A DNA stretch of 64,000 nt from Ruegeria sp. HKCCD8929 (GCF_013031405.1 NZ_WPZY01000001.1:1-64000); one strand, 5' to 3'; counted from the first letter of the stretch, positions 55,678-64,000 are shown. Notes: generated by a model not told the origin, from the letters alone. Made by a program: numbers and translations.

Positions 55678-56409
55678 TCAGCTCCAGGTCAGCGAAATGC
55701 CCTTGTAGATCAGGCGCAACCCGACGATCGAGACAAGCATTCTGAACACTTGCCGGAACAACACCTCCGAGACGTGATGCGTCACACGCTTTCCGGCCCA
55801 TGTGCCCACAAACCCCGCCAGGGTCGCCCCGATGATGTGCGGAACATAGTCGAAATAGCTGAATCCAAAGCTCACGTAGCCCGTCACCTTCATGACATCG
55901 AGCAGCAACAAACAGGCCGCCAGCGTTCCGGTAATCTGAAGCTTCATCAGATCTGTACGCAGCAGGAGCGGCTGAAGCACCCCGCCCACGCCGAAAAGAG
56001 CCCCGAGAAAACTATGTGCGACTCCGACAAAGACGAACGGGTGCCGGATCGGGATTCTGATCCTGTTTTTCGGCATCCATATGAGGATCAAAAGGACAAC
56101 GCCCAGCAGGATCGAAATCGCGGCATCCGGCAACGCCACAAACGACCGTGTGCCGAAATAAACCCCAAACAGGCAGCCAAACGCGAAAGTGCGTACGATG
56201 CGCCAGTTGATGTGAGACCAGAAGAAGACGATCCGGGCCATCAATGACCCTGCGGCAAATGCGGATTGCAGCGGTACGGCTGCGGAAATGGGCAGAACCG
56301 AAACGCTGGCGATCAAAGTGATGTAAACGCCGCCGGTTGCAAAAGCGGCGTTCACAAAGGATGCGGCGAAACTGCCGAGGGTGACGACCACAAGCGTTGC
56401 ATCAACCAT
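55678..56409 (-). CDS. TauE/SafE-family membrane exporter
   Basis: A 243-residue integral membrane protein with about eight segments and the family duplication: SFVNAAFATGGVYITLIASV in the first half and HSFLGALFGVGGVLQPLLLR in the second, both Gly-rich. TauE/SafE proteins export sulfite, sulfoacetate or similar anions in sulfonate metabolism. It is the last gene of the sulfatase-TRAP operon (32 bases after dctM) and converges with the GntR gene. Presence beside two sulfatase-type enzymes makes a sulfur oxyanion a reasonable substrate; that is inference. Confidence 0.85.
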   Translation of the reverse strand: MVDATLVVVTLGSFAASFVNAAFATGGVYITLIASVSVLPISAAVPLQSAFAAGSLMARIVFFWSHINWRIVRTFAFGCLFGVYFGTRSFVALPDAAISILLGVVLLILIWMPKNRIRIPIRHPFVFVGVAHSFLGALFGVGGVLQPLLLRTDLMKLQITGTLAACLLLLDVMKVTGYVSFGFSYFDYVPHIIGATLAGFVGTWAGKRVTHHVSEVLFRQVFRMLVSIVGLRLIYKGISLTWS

Positions 56410-56441
56410 GCGCTTATCACCCGGTCACCGATTTCAGCCCG

Positions 56442-57740
56442 CTAACGCATGAGGTTCGGAAGCCAGGTTGCGATCTCGGGCACCAAAAACAGAAGCAAGA
56501 GACCGACCAGCATCGAAAAGATGAACGGAGTGACGCCGATGAACATCTTGGCGAGATCCACATCACTAATTACGGCCTTGACCGTGAACACGTTCATCCC
56601 GATCGGAGGCGTGATCAATCCAAGCTCAACAACCAGGATAATGACGATCCCGAACCAGATCATGTCCACGCCCAAAGCCGCCAGCGATGGCAGAAAAACC
56701 GGAACCACAAGCAGCAGGATCCCGAGCGACTCGAAAATCATCCCCAAAAGAACGCAGATTACGCATATTCCTAGCACCAGTTGCATCGCCGAAATCGCAC
56801 CGTCGCCCTGCACCATCTCGACCAGCTCGAACGGCATTCCGGTGATGTTCACGAACTGCGCCAGCATCATGCCGCAAATCACGATGGTAAAAATCATGCC
56901 CGTGGTCTTCACGGTATCCGCAAAGACATGCAGCAGTTCGGGCCAGGTGCGTAGCCGGCCGCGCGAAATAGCAAAAATAAAAGCAAAGAATGCGCCGACT
57001 GCCGCCGATTCAGTTGGTGTGAAAATGCCGGTGTAGATGCCGCCAAGGACAACAAAGAACAGGAGCATGATGGGCCAGCTTGCTTTCGACGCCTGCAATT
57101 TCTCTATCCAGGTTGTCGCTTCGCCGGGAGGGCCCGAATTCGGAAACAAGCGCACAACAACAGCGATCCCAACGAGAAACAACAGGACCAGCATCAGTCC
57201 CGGAACGATGCCCGCGATGAACAGCTTGCCAATATCCTCGCCCACGATGATCCCGTAGATGACCATGGGAACAGACGGCGGGATCATGATCCCGAGCGTC
57301 CCGCCAGCTGCAATGGTGCCCGTGGACAGCGCATCATTATAGCCAAAGCGGCGCATCGGCGGCATGGCGACGCGACTCATCGTGGCCGCCGTCGCCAACG
57401 AAGATCCGCTGACCGCGGCAAACCCGGCACAGGCAAAAACGGTGGCCATGGCAACCCCGCCCTTGAGCCGTCCCAGCCAGGCATAGGAGGCCTCATAAAG
57501 CTCGTCCGAAATACCAGCCCGGTGGATGAACGTCCCCATCAGGATGAACAGCGGAACCACCGACAGGCCCAGGTTCATGGTCATTTCCATGATCCATTGC
57601 CCTGTAACGGCAACCGATGCGTCCATGCCGCGATAGGCTGCAAATCCGATGACGCCAACGACTAAGGTCGCATAGCCCAGCGGGACGCCGACAAAGCTGA
57701 GGAAAAGGACAATGGCCAGGCCAGTTAATGCATGCGTCAT
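56442..57740 (-). CDS. dctM: TRAP transporter large membrane subunit (DctM), system 2
   Basis: A 432-residue DctM permease with about twelve membrane segments; GFAAVSGSSLATAATMSRVA, AGGTLGIMIPPSVPMVIYG and ELGLITPPIGMNVFTVKAVI are the family marks. It starts eight bases after dctQ (57749). It differs clearly from the DctM at 50783, so this is a second transport system and not a recent duplicate. It belongs to the sulfatase-dctP-dctQ-dctM-tauE operon. Confidence 0.92.
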   Translation of the reverse strand: MTHALTGLAIVLFLSFVGVPLGYATLVVGVIGFAAYRGMDASVAVTGQWIMEMTMNLGLSVVPLFILMGTFIHRAGISDELYEASYAWLGRLKGGVAMATVFACAGFAAVSGSSLATAATMSRVAMPPMRRFGYNDALSTGTIAAGGTLGIMIPPSVPMVIYGIIVGEDIGKLFIAGIVPGLMLVLLFLVGIAVVVRLFPNSGPPGEATTWIEKLQASKASWPIMLLFFVVLGGIYTGIFTPTESAAVGAFFAFIFAISRGRLRTWPELLHVFADTVKTTGMIFTIVICGMMLAQFVNITGMPFELVEMVQGDGAISAMQLVLGICVICVLLGMIFESLGILLLVVPVFLPSLAALGVDMIWFGIVIILVVELGLITPPIGMNVFTVKAVISDVDLAKMFIGVTPFIFSMLVGLLLLFLVPEIATWLPNLMR

Positions 57741-57748
57741 CTAGACCC

Positions 57749-58240
57749 CTAATCTGCTGATCCGTGGCCGGAGAGGCCTTTTTTGAATACCCGAACACCC
57801 GCCACCAGGGAGAAGGCGACAAAGACCACCAACGCCGAAATGATCCAGCCGAACGGGATTTCGAGACCCTCGGTCACGTCTTCGTAGTCAAAGGCTTCCC
57901 GTGCCGAAACAATCAGCACCCACAGCAGAAAGGCTGTGCCGAGCGTGTTGCTGACCGCGTAGATCACACCATAAAGCTTAGGTGACAGTCGGCTGATCAT
58001 CGGCTCGAAAATCGACACGACGATGTGGCTGCCATCACGGCTGACAAGGATGAACCCCGCAAAGACGGTTAAGGTAAGCAGAATTTGCGTGATCTCGGCG
58101 CTACCCGATACTGGCGCCGAAAACACGTACCGCATGAACACGTCGGCAACTGTCAGCAACATCATCAAGGCAAGCAGAACCGACCCAATGATCAATCCAA
58201 TCTGGCTGAGCGTGTTTATCACCTTGTCAAACATTGGCAT
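57749..58240 (-). CDS. dctQ: TRAP transporter small membrane subunit (DctQ), system 2
   Basis: A 163-residue DctQ protein with four membrane segments (LIIGSVLLALMMLLTVADVF, ITQILLTLTVFAGFILVS, LLWVLIVSA and FGWIISALVVFVAFSLVA). SRDGSHIVVSIFEPMI is the usual loop. It lies 58 bases after the dctP stop, behind a hairpin, and eight bases before dctM. Confidence 0.9.
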   Translation of the reverse strand: MPMFDKVINTLSQIGLIIGSVLLALMMLLTVADVFMRYVFSAPVSGSAEITQILLTLTVFAGFILVSRDGSHIVVSIFEPMISRLSPKLYGVIYAVSNTLGTAFLLWVLIVSAREAFDYEDVTEGLEIPFGWIISALVVFVAFSLVAGVRVFKKGLSGHGSAD

Positions 58241-58258
58241 GCCTCCTCGGATATGAGA

Positions 58259-58292
58259 AAGGCCGGGTTTCCATAACGGGATGCCCGGCCTT
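58259..58292 (-). terminator. Hairpin between dctP and dctQ (system 2)
   Basis: AAGGCCGGG (58259-58267) pairs perfectly with CCCGGCCTT (58284-58292), a nine-base stem with a 16-base loop, followed on the minus strand by TTTCTC. It begins six bases after the dctP stop and precedes dctQ. Such attenuators are frequent in TRAP operons and keep the binding protein more abundant than the membrane subunits. Confidence 0.65.
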
Positions 58293-58298
58293 CACTGG

Positions 58299-59342
58299 TC
58301 AGTTGGCGTTGACCTTGCTCAGACGCTCAACCTCGGCGCGCATGAAGTCCAGCGCGGCCTGGCCGTCGACGCCCATGCCGTCGACCTTTGCGATCCACTC
58401 ATCCACGATCGGCTGCGAGTTCTCCTCAAGGCTGGCAACCAGCGCGTCTGACGGCGGGTGATAGGTTACCGTCTTGGCCAGTTCGTCACGGCCTTCCAGC
58501 GCCTGCTCGTTTACCTTCGTACCAACCATGCGGGCCAGGTGTTCGCCCGATAGGTCCGTCAGAACCTGCTGGTCCTCGGGTGAAAGACTGTCCCAGGTCT
58601 TCTGGTTGATGAAGTGGCTGAAGTTGATCGAAAACATCGATTTGTCGAACTGCACGCAGGATTTGGTGTAGCTGTCAATCTTGAACTGCAATACGGAGTC
58701 GTAGGTGATGCCGGTGTAGGCCTCCACGACGTTGCGCGACACAATCTCGTGGATCTGAACCGCAGGGCCAGTGACCGTCGCGACACCCATGTTCTTGAGG
58801 GCCTTGTCGAGATTCCCCTTAAGGCTCCAGACCTTGCGCGTGCTGAGGTCTTCTGCGGACTCGATTTGCTTGTCGGTCAGCGAGCACAGCGCACCGCCGC
58901 CGAAGTGGTACATCCCGAGAAGGTGGACACCGCGCCATTTCTCGGTCTCGGCGAAGTACTTTTGATAAGTGTTCCACAGCGCCACAGAGGTCGCTTCGGA
59001 GTCACCCTGGTGGACCCAAGGCATCAGGCCGACATGCGCACCGGGATTCTTGGGCCCCAGATAGATATTGGCCAAGAAACCGGCATCAGCCGCACCCTTA
59101 CGGACCGCATCCATTACTTTGGGCGGCGGGGCCACCGATTTGGGCGTGAACTCGATCGAAAGCCGACCTTCGGATTTTTCGTGGACCTGACTGGCCCAGT
59201 CCCGCATCACGTCCCAATAAAAGTGGCTTGGCGGAACAAAGATGTTGAAGAGGATTTTTGTTTCCGCGATGGCCGAAACCGGCGTCAGCACCGCAGCGGC
59301 CAATCCAGCCATTACCGCGTTTTTCCAAGAATTCAGTTTCAC
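58299..59342 (-). CDS. dctP: TRAP transporter substrate-binding protein (DctP), system 2
   Basis: A 347-residue binding protein with a signal peptide (NAVMAGLAAAVLTPVSAIA, cleavage before ETKIL) and DctP sequence (LSIEFTPKSVAPPPKVMDAV, WSLKGNLDKALKNMGVATVT, IVSRNVVEAYTGITYDSVLQ). It lacks the common YPAGQLG segment of many DctP proteins, having SVAPPPK instead, so its ligand may differ from ordinary dicarboxylates. It follows the sulfatase gene by 51 bases and heads dctPQM of system 2. Confidence 0.9.
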   Translation of the reverse strand: MKLNSWKNAVMAGLAAAVLTPVSAIAETKILFNIFVPPSHFYWDVMRDWASQVHEKSEGRLSIEFTPKSVAPPPKVMDAVRKGAADAGFLANIYLGPKNPGAHVGLMPWVHQGDSEATSVALWNTYQKYFAETEKWRGVHLLGMYHFGGGALCSLTDKQIESAEDLSTRKVWSLKGNLDKALKNMGVATVTGPAVQIHEIVSRNVVEAYTGITYDSVLQFKIDSYTKSCVQFDKSMFSINFSHFINQKTWDSLSPEDQQVLTDLSGEHLARMVGTKVNEQALEGRDELAKTVTYHPPSDALVASLEENSQPIVDEWIAKVDGMGVDGQAALDFMRAEVERLSKVNAN

Positions 59343-59393
59343 TTTTTCCTCCGTTGATGTGGGTACTCGGCCATTCGGCCTCTCAGGGTCCCG

Positions 59394-61031
59394 TCAATCC
59401 GCGTTTAGCGGTTTGCGTTTCGGCAGAATTTTCGGATCTTTGCCTGCCGCACTTTCCTCGTCCCAATACCCGATGAGCACACCGAGCTTTTCTTCCATCC
59501 CGGTCATTTTGACGTTGTGGTCCTCGCTCCAGGTTTCCCGTTGACGGTATTGCAGAGCCCAACCCGCCAACCGGTTGAACATGGACCTGCGAATGTCTTC
59601 GAAATTCGGGGCTCGACCGAGATCGACGAGTTCATCAGGATCGTTGATCAGATCAAATAGAACTGGTGGATACCCGTGAGCATGCACGTATTTCCACTCC
59701 TTGGTCGCCACCATGTAGGACCGGCAATCCAGCGGCATTCGTCCAGTCTCGGGGCGAAAGACCTGGCACGAATAGTCGTACTCGCTGATGACGCAATCAC
59801 GCCATTCAATTGCCTGGCCGCGTATTTTCGAAAGCAGCGAAAGCCCATCCAGCGTGTTTTTCTGAACCGTGCCACCGTAATACTCGATGAATGTCGGAAG
59901 CAGATCGATAGACTCAACCAGAGACTCGTCGACCGTGCCCCGGGTCGCATCGGCAGACTTGTCCGGGTCGACCACGATAAGCGGGACCTTCACGGACGGA
60001 TCGTGGAAATAGTCCTTGTCGCCCATCCAGTGGTCGCCAAGGTAGTCCCCGTGATCCGAGGTGAACACGATCATTGTTTTGTCGAGCAGATCGCTCTCTT
60101 TCATGAACTCAAGGAGAATGCCGAGTTGATCGTCAATCTGAGAGATGAGTCCCATGTAGACGGGAATGACCGTCTCCCGAGCGTCATCCTTGCCAAATGT
60201 TTTTCCGGCGACCCGCTCGATGAAATGCTTCACCAAGGGATTTGGGTCGGCCAGCTCGCCCTCCGACTTGACGACCGGAATAACGTCGGCGGCGGAATAC
60301 ATGTCATTGTAGGGCGCGGGCGCAACATACGGCCAATGCGGTTTGATATAAGAAAGATGCAGAAGCCAGGGCGTCTCGCCGTCATCCTCGGCCAGGAAGT
60401 CCATCGCGCGCCTTGTCATGTAGGGCGTTTCCGAATCCTCCTCCGATACTCTAGCGGGGAGATCGACACGATCATTGAAAAACCCAGACCGCACGCCGTT
60501 TTCGGTTTCGACTGAATTGGCCGTCCAGTGCCAGGGATTGTCGTCGTCCTTGTACCCTTTGGATTTCAGGTAGTCGTTATAAGCGAGGCCGGGACGAACC
60601 ATCGTGTCAGGGTGGATACCGTCATCGCGCTCGTAAGCTTCAAACCCGGCTTGCGCGTGGTGAACACCAATTTCGCTTTCGGGCGCGACCCCCAGCCTCT
60701 CCATTCCTTCGGTGTCCGCTTTCATATGCGTTTTGCCGACCAGGACGGTCCGAACGCCAAGCGGATTCAAGTGATGCCCAATGTTCTTTTCGCCAATGCG
60801 AAGCGGCGCAAAATTCGAATGTGACCCGTGCGACGAGACATAGCGTCCCGTGTAGGTACTCATGCGTGAAGGCCCGCATATCGGCGACTGGCAATACGCG
60901 TTGCTGAAACGCACACCGCGTGCGGCCAACCGGTCAATATTTGGTGTTTTGATGGTTGGGTGGCCTGAACAGCCCAAATAGTCGAACCGCAGTTGGTCGC
61001 ACATGATGAAAAGAACGTTTTTGCGCTTCAA
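59394..61031 (-). CDS. Sulfatase-superfamily hydrolase (arylsulfatase/phosphonate monoester hydrolase type)
   Basis: A 545-residue member of the alkaline-phosphatase/sulfatase superfamily. The metal ligands begin with MCDQLRFDYLG; residue 52 is the Cys of CGPSR, the C-x-P-S-R motif that is turned into formylglycine; TSDHGDYLGDHWMGDKDYFH gives the other metal and active-site residues. The C-terminal region (EWKYVHAHGYPPVLFDLIND) resembles phosphonate monoester hydrolases and choline-sulfatase-like enzymes. No signal peptide, so it acts in the cytoplasm on an imported compound. It is the first gene of the system 2 operon; a palindrome pair lies upstream at 61.3-61.4 kb. Exact substrate unknown. 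Confidence 0.87.
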   Translation of the reverse strand: MKRKNVLFIMCDQLRFDYLGCSGHPTIKTPNIDRLAARGVRFSNAYCQSPICGPSRMSTYTGRYVSSHGSHSNFAPLRIGEKNIGHHLNPLGVRTVLVGKTHMKADTEGMERLGVAPESEIGVHHAQAGFEAYERDDGIHPDTMVRPGLAYNDYLKSKGYKDDDNPWHWTANSVETENGVRSGFFNDRVDLPARVSEEDSETPYMTRRAMDFLAEDDGETPWLLHLSYIKPHWPYVAPAPYNDMYSAADVIPVVKSEGELADPNPLVKHFIERVAGKTFGKDDARETVIPVYMGLISQIDDQLGILLEFMKESDLLDKTMIVFTSDHGDYLGDHWMGDKDYFHDPSVKVPLIVVDPDKSADATRGTVDESLVESIDLLPTFIEYYGGTVQKNTLDGLSLLSKIRGQAIEWRDCVISEYDYSCQVFRPETGRMPLDCRSYMVATKEWKYVHAHGYPPVLFDLINDPDELVDLGRAPNFEDIRRSMFNRLAGWALQYRQRETWSEDHNVKMTGMEEKLGVLIGYWDEESAAGKDPKILPKRKPLNAD

Positions 61032-61323
61032 TTTATTGCCCCCTTCACAGCGAGCTTGGGGTTGCCTGCCTTACGGGATCGTTCCGGAAACCGGCGGTCT
61101 TTCGGCCGGACGTGAACAGCGATTTCGTCGCGCCAGCCACGCCAGATCTGGTGGCAGGTACGTTCGGATGACTCCGATGATGTCATTTCAAACGATCTCC
61201 CGCAGATAGCTCGGCTCTTCCGACGACGATTTCGGCCAAAACCAAACTGGGCTTACGCCGCGATCGGCCCTCCATCGCCATCACCGCTAGAATCGCGCCG
61301 CCTTGAGACTCGTTTCGCACATT

Positions 61324-61394
61324 CGGGATCCCAAAACAACTGTAATTAACAAAAAATATATAATAGCGCAAAATAACTTGCTTTCAGGATCCTA
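61324..61394. promoter_or_regulatory. Pair of GGGATCC-type palindromes between the sulfatase and alkylsulfatase-like genes
   Basis: CGGGATCCCA at 61324-61333 and CAGGATCCTA at 61385-61394 have centres exactly 61 bases apart, the same distance as the middle pair in the dctP/GntR region. They flank an AT-rich run with TATAAT at 61359-61364. The whole gene-free gap is 61032-61577. This is the likely control point for the sulfatase operon (left) and the alkylsulfatase-like gene (right), presumably by the GntR protein encoded at 54848. Confidence 0.65.
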
Positions 61395-61577
61395 AAAAAG
61401 CTAAACCAGCCTTGCCTGCGCGTCGGCACTGACCGCAAATACAGTGCGCTCTTAGACTGCTCAGGTATGCTTGTCGTTTCCGCCGGCATCGCCTCATGCG
61501 GCCACCGGCGCAGAGCCCAAAGTGTCGCTCATGTTCGGTCAATCAATTGACCGGGACAAATTCAGGAGGCCTTGCCG

Positions 61578-62855
61578 ATGCACCCGGAACTGCAATCCCA
61601 CCCGGACTACTTTCAAAAAGAGGTCGTTGAACTTGCCGACAACGTCTACATGGCCTTCGGGTACGCGGCTTCGAACGTTTACATGATAGTTGGCGACGAA
61701 GGGGTGGTCATTGTCGATACGTCCGAAACAACAACCGCTGCCGAGAACATCCTGAGTGCGTTCCGCAAAATCACCGATCTGCCTGTGAAGACCATCGTGT
61801 TCACCCATTCGCACCGCGATCACGTCTCAGGCGCCAGCGTATTTGCCGAAGGTGGAAATCCTGACATCCTCGCCAGTGCCAAGTATTCAGACGATTCTCT
61901 CTTTGTCGCGTCGGCACATCCCCAACCTGTCAAGGCAATGCAGGCACGAACCAAACGCCAGTTCGGAATCGGCCTGTCCTACCCGGATGAGATCATCGGC
62001 ATCGGTGTCGGCCCTGGCGACCGCCCGCTGAAAGGCATGGGTGCGGGCTCACTTCCGCCAACGCGACGGATCGGGGACGATGGTGAAAACGTCACCCTGT
62101 GCGGCGTGGATCTGCAGTTGGTAATGGCGCCGGGCGAAACACCGGACCATATGGTGGTCTGGTATCCGAAAAAGAAGGTCCTGATCAGCGGCGACAATTT
62201 CTATCGGTCATTTCCGAACCTTTATGCAATTCGCGGAACCGCGTACCGGGATTTCGATGCCTGGGCCGACACCATGGACCTTCTGATGAGTTTTGAGCCC
62301 GAGGTGCTGGCGCCGGGTCACACGAAAGCGGTATCCGGCGCCAATCAAATCAAAGAAGTGCTGACCGACTATCGCGATGCAATCCGCCACGTAGTCGATG
62401 AAACCCGCGACGGTATGGATGCTGGCCTGACCATCGATGAACTTGCGCACAAGGTAAAACTGCCCAAGGAACTGGCTGAGAAACCCCACTTGAGGGAGTA
62501 TTACGGACGAGTGGATCATGCCGTTCGCGCCTATTTTGTCGGCACGATGGGATGGTTTGATGGCAACCCGACTTCTCTTTCCATGCTTGCACCAGATGAT
62601 GAGGCACGGCGTTTCATCGCCCTGACTGGGGGCGCAGCGGCAGTTTATGCAGCTGCGGAAAAAGCTGTCGCGAACGGAGAATACCAGTGGGCGCTGCAAC
62701 TAGCTGACCGCCTGATCTATGCAGACGAGGATGGGGATCGCGCGACAAGACTGAAAACCGAAATCCTTCTCAAATTCGCCGAGGAGCAGATCAACTGCCC
62801 AACCCGGCACTACTACATCCAATGCGCGAAAGAGCTGGCCGCCGCCGACGTATAG
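61578..62855 (+). CDS. Metallo-beta-lactamase-fold alkylsulfatase-like hydrolase
   Basis: A 425-residue protein. The zinc-binding motif THSHRDH is at residues 76-82, followed by the family signatures GETPDHMVVW, GDNFYRSFPNLYAIRGT and APGHTKAVSG, and a helical dimerisation part (AVYAAAEKAVANGEYQWALQ), all as in SdsA1/BDS1-type (group III) alkylsulfatases. The C-terminal SCP2-like substrate-binding domain of those enzymes, about 120 residues, is absent. There is no signal peptide. AGGAGG lies eight bases before ATG 61578. Likely splits a sulfate ester in the cytoplasm; with the domain missing, another substrate is possible. It diverges from the sulfatase gene and may share its regulator. Confidence 0.85.
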   Translation: MHPELQSHPDYFQKEVVELADNVYMAFGYAASNVYMIVGDEGVVIVDTSETTTAAENILSAFRKITDLPVKTIVFTHSHRDHVSGASVFAEGGNPDILASAKYSDDSLFVASAHPQPVKAMQARTKRQFGIGLSYPDEIIGIGVGPGDRPLKGMGAGSLPPTRRIGDDGENVTLCGVDLQLVMAPGETPDHMVVWYPKKKVLISGDNFYRSFPNLYAIRGTAYRDFDAWADTMDLLMSFEPEVLAPGHTKAVSGANQIKEVLTDYRDAIRHVVDETRDGMDAGLTIDELAHKVKLPKELAEKPHLREYYGRVDHAVRAYFVGTMGWFDGNPTSLSMLAPDDEARRFIALTGGAAAVYAAAEKAVANGEYQWALQLADRLIYADEDGDRATRLKTEILLKFAEEQINCPTRHYYIQCAKELAAADV

Positions 62856-62987
62856 CGGCCCTGGGCGTCACTGGGATGCAACGACGACTCGCTGCAGTCT
62901 TTTGCTGCCACTGGCACTTGAATCCCGACGGAACCGGTCCTTGGGATGGCCCAAGCCCCCCAGCTGGCAGAATTGGAGCGATGAAGC

Positions 62988-64000
62988 GTGAATTTTGATT
63001 ACGAGTTGTTTGTCATCGGTGGCGGGTCGGGGTGTGTACGTGCTGCGCGCGTCGCCGCGCAGACTGGCGCCAGGGTCGGCCAGACCGAGGAATACCGCTA
63101 TGGCGGCACATACGTTATTCGCGGATGCGTCCCCAAAAAGTTGATGGTGTTTGCCAGCGAATTTTCCGTGGCGGTGGGTGATGCAACAGAATACGGCTGG
63201 CAGGTGGTAACGGGGGGTTTCGACTGGCCCGCCTTCAAATCCAAGATGCATTCCGAACCGCACAGGCTGGAAGGTGTCCATCGCTCCGTTTTGACAAACA
63301 ACGGGGTCAGTACATTTGGCAGCCGCGCCATATTGGCCGGCCCAAACACAGTTGAACTGGGCGACGGGGCGCAAAAGACGGCAAAGTACATTCCGATGGC
63401 GACGGGCGGCCGTCCGGTTCTGCCGGGGATCAAGGGCGATCACATAGGACTCTCGTCGAACGGCGTTTTTCATCTCGATGAGCTGCCAAAATCGATCCTG
63501 ATCCTGCGCGGCTTCGATGACCAAGCCCGCGGCCTTGTGTCAGAGGAAATGTGCCAGCGCGGAGTGGAATTGCATCTCGGCAATAGCGATCTGGCCATGC
63601 AACCACAGAACGGCGGTATCCAGGTTCTTGTTAGCAACGGTCAAAACCGGGTGTTCGACAAGGTTATGTTTGCCACCGGCCGGACTCCGGATTCCGACGG
63701 TCTGGGGCTTGAAAAGACAGAGTTCGAAACCGGCCGAAATGGTGAGATCATTGCCGATCGGTTTTCGCAGACCTCGGTGCCTTCGATCTATGCGATTGGC
63801 GATGTCACGGATCGGGTGAACCCGACCCCGGTTGCCGTACGCGAAGGCATGGCCTTTTTCGAAACGGTGTTTTGCAACAATCCGACCAGCCCCGATCACG
63901 AACTCATTCCCACTGCGATCTTCACTCAGCCGGAAATGGGGACGGTCGGATTGTCCGAAGAGGCCGCCCGCGCGCAGGAGGCAATCGAAATCTATGCGAC
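62988..64000 (+). CDS. Degenerate glutathione reductase-like flavoprotein (runs off the window)
   Basis: An open frame from GTG 62988 (GGAG upstream) to the window edge, at least 337 codons, with clear similarity to glutathione reductase: DYELFVIGGGSGCVRAARVA (FAD), EEYRYGGTYVIRGCVPKK, then ATGGRPVLPGI and SQTSVPSIYAIGDVTDRVNP. Two key features are altered: the first redox cysteine (GGTCVIRGC in the family) is Tyr42, with only Cys47 kept, and the segment with the NADPH motif GxGYIAxE is missing, LPKSILI running directly into RGFDDQARGLVSEEM. About 35 residues are deleted in frame. It cannot be a normal glutathione reductase; it may be a recent in-frame wreck or a changed flavoprotein. It follows the alkylsulfatase-like gene by 132 bases. 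Confidence 0.75.
   Translation, partial: MNFDYELFVIGGGSGCVRAARVAAQTGARVGQTEEYRYGGTYVIRGCVPKKLMVFASEFSVAVGDATEYGWQVVTGGFDWPAFKSKMHSEPHRLEGVHRSVLTNNGVSTFGSRAILAGPNTVELGDGAQKTAKYIPMATGGRPVLPGIKGDHIGLSSNGVFHLDELPKSILILRGFDDQARGLVSEEMCQRGVELHLGNSDLAMQPQNGGIQVLVSNGQNRVFDKVMFATGRTPDSDGLGLEKTEFETGRNGEIIADRFSQTSVPSIYAIGDVTDRVNPTPVAVREGMAFFETVFCNNPTSPDHELIPTAIFTQPEMGTVGLSEEAARAQEAIEIYA

Overview
The window looks like chromosomal DNA of a marine-type alphaproteobacterium, most likely Rhodobacteraceae (Roseobacter group). The indications are a GC-rich base composition, a rhizobial/roseobacter-type glycerol ABC operon (GlpD-GlpS-GlpT order), two TRAP transporters, an alphaproteobacterial H-NS-type gene and a protocatechuate 4,5-cleavage cluster. 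No rRNA, tRNA or CRISPR array was recognised. The taxonomic call is inference from gene content, not from a marker gene.

Layout. 1-5.5 kb: remains of a glycerol-3-phosphate/glycerol operon (intact glpD; glpS with an in-frame amber stop; glpT cut off by the end of an IS3-family element), a FAD-binding oxidase and a divergent LysR gene. 5.5-18.2 kb: an accessory segment bracketed by degraded IS6-family ends. It carries an eight-gene minus-strand cassette (GH25 lysozyme, phage tail-collar protein, a 1152-residue protein and five unrecognised proteins), a small divergent gene and an AraC regulator. 18.3-22.2 kb: a complete Mla-type lipid-transport operon (permease with STAS domain, ATPase, MCE protein, lipoprotein). 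22.3-29.4 kb: another IS6 remnant, an H-NS-family gene with an amber stop, three secreted ClpP-fold proteins with two small partners, and an IS3 remnant. 29.5-34 kb: an SLC13-type transporter, then a TauD-family dioxygenase divergent from a LysR gene.

34.4-43 kb: a full protocatechuate 4,5-cleavage (lignin-type aromatic) pathway in two divergent arms around a LysR regulator with two DNA-binding domains. ligA-ligB-ligC run left; galB-ligK-galD-ligI and a second ligA/ligB pair run right. Together these genes can take protocatechuate to pyruvate plus oxaloacetate. 43-47 kb: stress and housekeeping genes (aldo/keto reductase, universal stress protein, NrtS-like, double OsmC, DUF2218).

47-64 kb: a second catabolic block. 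A minus-strand operon encodes a TRAP transporter, two glutathione transferases, an aldehyde dehydrogenase, an SDR and a cupin. A GntR gene diverges from it. A second minus-strand operon encodes a sulfatase-superfamily hydrolase, a second TRAP transporter and a TauE/SafE exporter. A metallo-beta-lactamase alkylsulfatase-like gene and a degenerate glutathione-reductase-like gene run right. Copies of one palindrome (TGGGATCCCA and variants) sit at the start of both operons with matching 61-bp spacings, suggesting a single GntR regulon for uptake and breakdown of a (perhaps sulfated, aromatic) compound.

The most unusual items are the eight-gene tail/lysozyme cassette, the cluster of three secreted ClpP-fold proteins, the shared phased operator array, an 8-bp direct-repeat-flanked insert splitting ligK and galD, and the glutathione-reductase-like protein lacking a redox cysteine and the NADPH motif.
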